From the NCBI GenBank assembly GCA_031274115.1, contig JAISQP010000039.1:1-10328 (forward strand): DNA of 10,328 bases, in the 5' to 3' direction. Positions 7,155 through 10,328 of the stretch are shown in pieces. The notes beneath the pieces are model-generated. The model had not been told where the DNA came from. It did not search any database and was given only the letters and a program-made list of their open reading frames with translations. Position 1 is the stretch's first letter. Every line of letters starts with the position of its first letter. A program made the translations under genes and the position numbers. This DNA is from Synergistaceae bacterium (lineage in GTDB: Bacteria > Synergistota > Synergistia > Synergistales > Synergistaceae).

Positions 7155-7183
7155 ATTATCACATCTATATTAAAAAGAATCAA
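7155..7183 (-). promoter_or_regulatory. Predicted sigma-70-type promoter of the paaK-ACT-iorAB-paaK operon
   Basis: On the minus strand TTGATT (7183-7178) and GATAAT (7160-7155) are separated by exactly 17 bp. The -10 is preceded by TGT, giving an extended -10 element. The predicted transcript starts near 7148, leaving a short leader of about 40 nt before the GTG at 7109. The -35 begins only 9 bp past the stop codon of the upstream antitoxin-like gene, so the operon can be transcribed independently of it. A weak AT-rich hairpin (AATAA...TTATT, about 7182-7196) followed by GATTCTTTTT overlaps this promoter and may end the upstream transcript. Confidence 0.6.
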
Positions 7184-7191
7184 TAACCGGA

Positions 7192-7464
7192 TTATTTGAA
7201 TTCTACGTGAAGTTCTTTGCCGAGCCCATCGGCCACTTTCTTTAGGAATTCCAGCGAGGGGTTATAATTCCCGCTCTCCAGACGGCTGATGTTGCTTTGT
7301 TGTATTCCGATTCTATCGGCCAGTTCCTTTTGTGTAAGGTTCAGCTCGATGCGGGCTTGTATAATCTGCTTTATGACCTCGTATTCCGGTTCGAGCGCTT
7401 TATACTCTCTGTAGAGTTCTTTATCGGCCGCAAAGGCTTCTTTTTTATATTCCGCGAATTTCAC
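7192..7464 (-). CDS. XRE-family helix-turn-helix protein, HigA-type antitoxin-like
   Basis: A 90-residue protein with an N-terminal helical segment (MKFAEYKKEAF...YKALEPEYEVIKQIIQARIE) and a Cro/XRE helix-turn-helix at about residues 43-66 (LTQKELADRIGIQQSNISRLESG). This architecture is typical of antitoxins paired with RelE/HigB-type toxins. I chose GTG 7464 rather than ATG 7473. The AGGAG motif sits directly against the ATG (no spacing) but 9 nt from the GTG, and the protein then begins with the family-typical KFxEYK. The GTG also overlaps a TGA stop (GTGA, 7464-7461) ending an upstream frame that resembles a toxin C-terminus. No intact toxin gene is present, so it appears to be an orphan antitoxin or a stand-alone repressor. 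It is visibly more AT-rich than the operon that follows, suggesting acquisition by transfer. Its target is unknown; self-regulation is usual for the family. Confidence 0.85.
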   Translation of the reverse strand: MKFAEYKKEAFAADKELYREYKALEPEYEVIKQIIQARIELNLTQKELADRIGIQQSNISRLESGNYNPSLEFLKKVADGLGKELHVEFK

Positions 7465-7601
7465 GCTAAGCATCTCCTCTCGTAATCACGCATCCTGCGC
7501 ATAGCAATCTCTTTTTCAGCTTTCTCGAATATCATACCATATATGATATACGATGCAAATAAAGATACGCCGTAATATCTTGAAAAAGTTTTGACGCGGT
7601 G
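7461..7601 (-). pseudogene. Remnant of a RelE/HigB-type toxin (C-terminus only)
   Basis: Directly before the antitoxin-like gene an open minus-strand frame ends in EKAEKEIAMRRMRDYERR, then CLA and a TGA that overlaps the antitoxin start by GTGA. Toxins of the RelE/HigB group commonly end with a KKTQKTP..EI..A..R..DY pattern and sit exactly here with such overlaps. The frame is closed by TAA at 7602-7604, and the N-terminal two-thirds of a toxin of normal size (about 100-120 residues) is missing. The neighbouring frame just upstream (QNFFKIL) could be more decayed toxin sequence, but I cannot prove it. The assignment rests on a short pattern and gene position, so chance is possible. Confidence 0.42.
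7529..7558 (-). promoter_or_regulatory. Candidate promoter and operator of the antitoxin-like gene
   Basis: On the minus strand TTGCAT (7558-7553) and TATGAT (7536-7531) are 16 bp apart, a fair sigma-70 match, with transcription starting near 7524. An inverted repeat ATATCAT...ATGATAT (7529-7535 and 7543-7549) covers the -10 and part of the spacer, a typical place for self-repression by an XRE protein. It lies inside the putative toxin remnant. It may therefore be a promoter that drives the orphan antitoxin alone, or simply AT-rich former coding sequence. Confidence 0.38.
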
Positions 7602-7847
<246 letters not shown>

Positions 7848-7975
7848 ATGATATCCGGTTGTCGACTCACTGCGCGCACGACCGGCGTTGACTGGACATC
7901 CATGTCCAGAAAACGCCTTCGCCGGCATCCATGCCGACGATCGTTCGCTGCGTTCGTTCGACAACCGGATATCAT
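7848..7975. repeat. Nested inverted repeat, copy 2 of a dispersed palindromic element
   Basis: This 128-bp element has perfect 18-bp inverted ends: ATGATATCCGGTTGTCGA (7848-7865) and its exact reverse complement (7958-7975). Inside are two hairpins, CTGGACAT-CC-ATGTCCAG (7892-7909, perfect) and CGGCAT-CC-ATGCCG (7923-7936), with centres 29 bp apart. The reverse complement of the element at 1540-1661 has the same layout (28 bp between centres), and shares CGACTC.CT.CGC on the left, ATCGTT..CT and TCGTTCG on the right, and a CATCC core in both hairpins. No clear target-site duplication flanks it and it encodes nothing credible, so a MITE/REP-type non-autonomous repeat is likely. Confidence 0.8.
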
Positions 7976-8015
7976 CCTGACGCCGGCATGGGAGAGCGTG
8001 AGCATAAATCATCTT

Positions 8016-8043
8016 TATAAAATCGATGGCCGGATCGATCCGG
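8016..8043 (+). promoter_or_regulatory. -10-like box and 14-bp perfect palindrome before the small gene
   Basis: TATAAA (8016-8021) is followed by the perfect palindrome CCGGATCGATCCGG (8030-8043), which ends 2 nt before the AGGAGGT ribosome binding site at 8046. If transcription starts near 8028, the palindrome covers +1 to +16, where it could be an operator or, in RNA, a hairpin limiting access to the ribosome binding site. No good -35 is seen. Confidence 0.35.
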
Positions 8044-8057
8044 ATAGGAGGTGTGTC

Positions 8058-8225
8058 TTGGAGAAAAAAAGGACGTTACGGATGCTGCTGAACAGACGCG
8101 GGTTGAGGAAGGCGCTTGAGTGTTGGCGCAATTCGAGCCACTGCGAGAGGTATAAGGAAGCGCGGAAGGACGGACGCAAAATTCCGTCGCCGTCCAGGGA
8201 CTCTGCGGACAGCGATCAGCGCTAA
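8058..8225 (+). CDS. Small basic protein, unknown function (55 aa)
   Basis: I do not recognise this gene. Support comes from a full AGGAGGT ribosome binding site (8046-8052) 5 nt before a TTG start and from a terminator-like hairpin after the stop. The product begins MEKKRTLRMLLNRRGLRKAL (if TTG initiates with Met), then CWRNSSHCERYKEARKDGRK, and ends in a Ser/Asp-rich tail. It is strongly basic with two cysteines and no membrane segment or signal peptide. A longer in-frame reading back to 7848 would translate the inverted repeat and is unlikely. An RNA-binding role would fit the charge but is pure inference. It may also be a non-functional remnant next to the repeat element. Confidence 0.45.
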   Translation: MEKKRTLRMLLNRRGLRKALECWRNSSHCERYKEARKDGRKIPSPSRDSADSDQR

Positions 8226-8235
8226 GTAAAACGAA

Positions 8236-8313
8236 CGCCGGAGGCGTCCATTATTGTTTTGTCGGGACAATTCGGCCTTCGCTTGCTCCATCGGCGGACG
8301 CCCCGGCGCTTTT
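8236..8313 (+). terminator. Terminator-like long hairpin
   Basis: CGCCGGAGGCGTCC (8236-8249) pairs with GGACGCCCCGGCG (8296-8308) with one bulged base, directly followed by CTTTT (8309-8313) and more A/T-rich sequence. The 46-nt loop contains a smaller perfect hairpin TTGTC-GG-GACAA (8259-8270). It begins 10 nt after the small gene's stop and ends about 50 nt before the lipoprotein start. It probably ends the small transcript, though the long loop and short T-tract make it weaker than a classic terminator. A structured regulatory leader of the lipoprotein gene is an alternative. Confidence 0.5.
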
Positions 8314-8366
8314 AAAGCTTTTAAAAAGGTTCACCGTCAAAAATATTTTCTTGGGAGGTTGTTGTA

Positions 8367-10328
8367 ATGCAAAGAAGAAGTTGGGCGCTGTTAGCTTTTG
8401 TAATGATATTCGGGCTTGCGATAATGGCCGGCGGATGCGGCGGCGGCGGCGGGGACGCCGGCTCTTCCAGCGGGGGAGGCCTGACGGTTTCGCCTTCGAG
8501 CCTGTCTCTGAAGGTTGGCGAAAGCGCGTCGATCACTGCCAGCAATTATTATGGCGTCATCGACTGGATGCCAGAGGAGTCCCGCGTAGCCGAGGTTACG
8601 CCGACCGGTGAGGCGACGGCGCGAGTGACGGCCCTCAGGGCGGGGACGACGTCGATCCGCGCCCATGACCAAAACGGCTATGCCGCGTACTGTCAGGTAA
8701 CGGTGACAAGTTCGCCGGATAACCCCGACACGCCGGATAACCCGAATACGCCGGACCCCACGCCGGGAACGGAACCGGGATCTGATGAAAATTCATACTT
8801 TTTCGAGACTGACGAAGCGAATGTTCTCCTGGAAAACGCGGTTTATAAGACGAATGTTTATAACGCGGACGCCGGTGATGTCGTATCAACCAAGCACTCC
8901 AGTGAAACGGATAAAGACCGCGCGATCGCGCCGTATGAGATGTCGATACTGAATACCGATAGGACCTATGTCGAGGGGGACGTTATAGTGGTCCCGCCCT
9001 CGAATGATTTCGCCTATGGGTTTTCCGCGGTAGTCGTGGCAGTTCAGGCTGAGTCAAATGGCTCGCAGACCCTGTCGTTGCGACAGGCTGGCATAGGGGA
9101 CATCCTATCCGACGGCGATTTATTCTTTTCCGCGCATGAACCCGTCGAATCCGCGCTGGCTCGCTCACGCGGCAGCTCCCTGAGGAGCCTGCAAACGCGC
9201 GGCAATGTTATTGACGATTTAATCGCCGCGATGGATCTTGAAGGGCAGCTTGATATTGAACATAAAGTCTCGATAGGACAGAGCGTGGCCCTGAACACCG
9301 AATTGAAAAACAAGCTGGACGAAACGGCGGCAGTGGCTGTCAATTTTAAAATTGAAGTGACTCCAAAAATAAGTTTCACCTCCGGTGTTTCGTTTTATAT
9401 ATCCATCAAGGATGCGAACATGGAGAGATTGAAGGTGACTTTCCCCTATGAATGGAAAAAAGATCTCGGGGCCAAATTCTCTGGAAAGTTGAGCGTTCAG
9501 AGCACGGATGATTTCAATATCACTCCCAGGGCAACGGTATTTTGCTCAGTTATACCCGGCATTTGCGTCCCCTATTGGATAGACTATTCGACCGCGGCAA
9601 AAATGGCGGCGAGCACGGAAGGGTCCTGGGAGGTCGGCTACGAGGAGAGCAGCGGCGGCTGCTATGGTTTTGACGTCCAAAATTGGAACATTACGCCCGT
9701 CAACACGCAATCGCCAAAAACCGCGAAAGGGTCTGTTCCGGAGCCCCCTTCATTGGCTGTCGAAGCTAAATTCGAGCTTGGCCCAAAATTATTTTTCAAC
9801 ATCGCTTGTGTCGATCTCGTTTCCACAAAGGCCACGGCGGGTGTTAGTCTAAAATATGAACCTATCCAGCGAGAAATATCTTTAAAAAGAAATGTCACGT
9901 TGAATGCCACGTTGGATCTCTTGAAATTTGTCGAGAACCAGTTTTCCAAAAATAAGGACAAGGTGGATGGGAAATCCTCATTTTCATACGATTTCATCAA
10001 ACTTGAGGAAGAATTGTCCATAGGCGGCGGAACGACTACCAACGGCAACTGGAGCGACGTCGCGGACACGTCGTGGTATGACAGCAAAAGCCGAGATATT
10101 ACATTTACGATCTCAACCGCCGAAGAACTCTCCGGGCTGGCGAAGATTGTCAATGCAAGATCAGACGATTTCTCCGGGGATACGATTACGCTTGCTGCGG
10201 ACATCGACCTCGCAGGCAGGGAGTGGACGCCGATTGGATACAACTACCACTTCATGGGCACGTTCGACGGCGATGTGTATACGATATCGAACCTGACGAT
10301 ACAAACGGAGAATGTAGGCGGGTATTAT
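8367..10328 (+). CDS. Large surface lipoprotein with Big2-like and GLUG-type regions (3' end outside window)
   Basis: An open frame of 654 codons runs off the right edge. ATG 8367 has a GGGAGG ribosome binding site (8353-8358) 8 nt upstream. The N-terminus is a lipoprotein signal peptide: MQRRSW, a hydrophobic core to about residue 22, then AGGC with Cys24 as the probable lipidated residue (Ala at -3 is slightly atypical), followed by a Gly/Ser-rich tether. Residues 39-114 (LTVSPSSLSLKVGESASI ... AGTTSIRA ... VTVT) form a bacterial Ig-like Big2-type domain. Residues 115-141 are a Pro/Asp/Asn/Thr linker with PDNPDTPDNPNTPDP. Residues 142 to about 570 are beta-rich and unrecognised, with Cys393, 400, 432 and 481. 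From about 582, ISTAEELSGLAKIVN, ADIDLAGREWTPIG and TFDGDVYTISNLTI match the start of GLUG-repeat adhesin regions. It is likely an outer-surface adhesin or carbohydrate-binding protein. No partner gene is visible. Confidence 0.88.
   Translation, partial: MQRRSWALLAFVMIFGLAIMAGGCGGGGGDAGSSSGGGLTVSPSSLSLKVGESASITASNYYGVIDWMPEESRVAEVTPTGEATARVTALRAGTTSIRAHDQNGYAAYCQVTVTSSPDNPDTPDNPNTPDPTPGTEPGSDENSYFFETDEANVLLENAVYKTNVYNADAGDVVSTKHSSETDKDRAIAPYEMSILNTDRTYVEGDVIVVPPSNDFAYGFSAVVVAVQAESNGSQTLSLRQAGIGDILSDGDLFFSAHEPVESALARSRGSSLRSLQTRGNVIDDLIAAMDLEGQLDIEHKVSIGQSVALNTELKNKLDETAAVAVNFKIEVTPKISFTSGVSFYISIKDANMERLKVTFPYEWKKDLGAKFSGKLSVQSTDDFNITPRATVFCSVIPGICVPYWIDYSTAAKMAASTEGSWEVGYEESSGGCYGFDVQNWNITPVNTQSPKTAKGSVPEPPSLAVEAKFELGPKLFFNIACVDLVSTKATAGVSLKYEPIQREISLKRNVTLNATLDLLKFVENQFSKNKDKVDGKSSFSYDFIKLEEELSIGGGTTTNGNWSDVADTSWYDSKSRDITFTISTAEELSGLAKIVNARSDDFSGDTITLAADIDLAGREWTPIGYNYHFMGTFDGDVYTISNLTIQTENVGGYY

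Noticed and set aside
7848..8057. Upstream in-frame extension of the small gene to an ATG at 7848
   Set aside because: The ATG is part of the repeat's terminal arm and the extension only translates the inverted repeat; the AGGAGGT and TTG at 8046-8060 give a better start.
9662..10243. A 193-codon minus-strand frame opposite the lipoprotein gene
   Set aside because: The plus-strand frame is continuous from a lipoprotein signal to GLUG-like sequence; the antisense frame is Ser-rich with no motif or credible start.

Overview
This window looks like chromosomal DNA from a strictly anaerobic, amino-acid-fermenting bacterium of moderately high GC. The evidence is a five-gene module built on indolepyruvate:ferredoxin oxidoreductase (IorA/IorB), two phenylacetate-CoA-ligase-like enzymes and a tandem-ACT protein, plus a thiol peroxidase and a FolE2/MptA-type GTP cyclohydrolase. 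My guess is a Synergistota-like lineage. That rests on gene content and style, not on a marker gene.

Left part (1-1683, + strand): the 3' nine-tenths of a folE2/mptA-type gene enters from the left edge. It is followed by a thiol peroxidase gene (tpx) with a strong ribosome binding site and a palindromic -10 region. Between tpx and the converging operon lies a 122-bp nested inverted repeat.

Middle (1684-7183, - strand): one tightly packed operon, read right to left, runs paaK-like ligase 2, ACT-domain protein, iorA, iorB, paaK-like ligase 1. It has a good sigma-70-type promoter at 7155-7183. Intergenic gaps are 15 and 32 nt, iorA/iorB overlap by 4 nt, and iorB overlaps ligase 1. The expected chemistry is oxidative decarboxylation of aryl-pyruvates (from Trp, Phe, Tyr) to aryl-acetyl-CoA with reduced ferredoxin. 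The AMP-forming ligases interconvert aryl-acids and CoA thioesters, and the ACT protein is a plausible amino-acid sensor.

Right-middle (7192-8366): an AT-richer accessory patch. It holds a lone XRE-family antitoxin-like gene. Immediately 5' of it, joined by a 4-nt GTGA overlap, is what reads as the surviving C-terminus of a RelE/HigB-type toxin. Beyond it come a (GCAG)8 tetranucleotide repeat, a second copy of the nested inverted repeat seen at 1540-1661 (opposite orientation, here with perfect 18-bp ends), and a possible 55-residue basic protein gene with its own RBS, upstream palindrome and terminator-like hairpin.

Right end (8367-10328, + strand, runs off the edge): a large secreted lipoprotein with an Ig-like (Big2-type) domain, a Pro/Asp/Thr linker, a long unrecognised domain and the start of a GLUG-type repeat region. 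It is a candidate surface adhesin. Its central part is clearly more AT-rich than the metabolic operon.

The most interesting items are the two-copy nested-palindrome repeat family, the decayed toxin-antitoxin pair, and the unrecognised 430-residue domain in the lipoprotein. I see no CRISPR array, rRNA, tRNA or transposase, and no system I would call confidently new.
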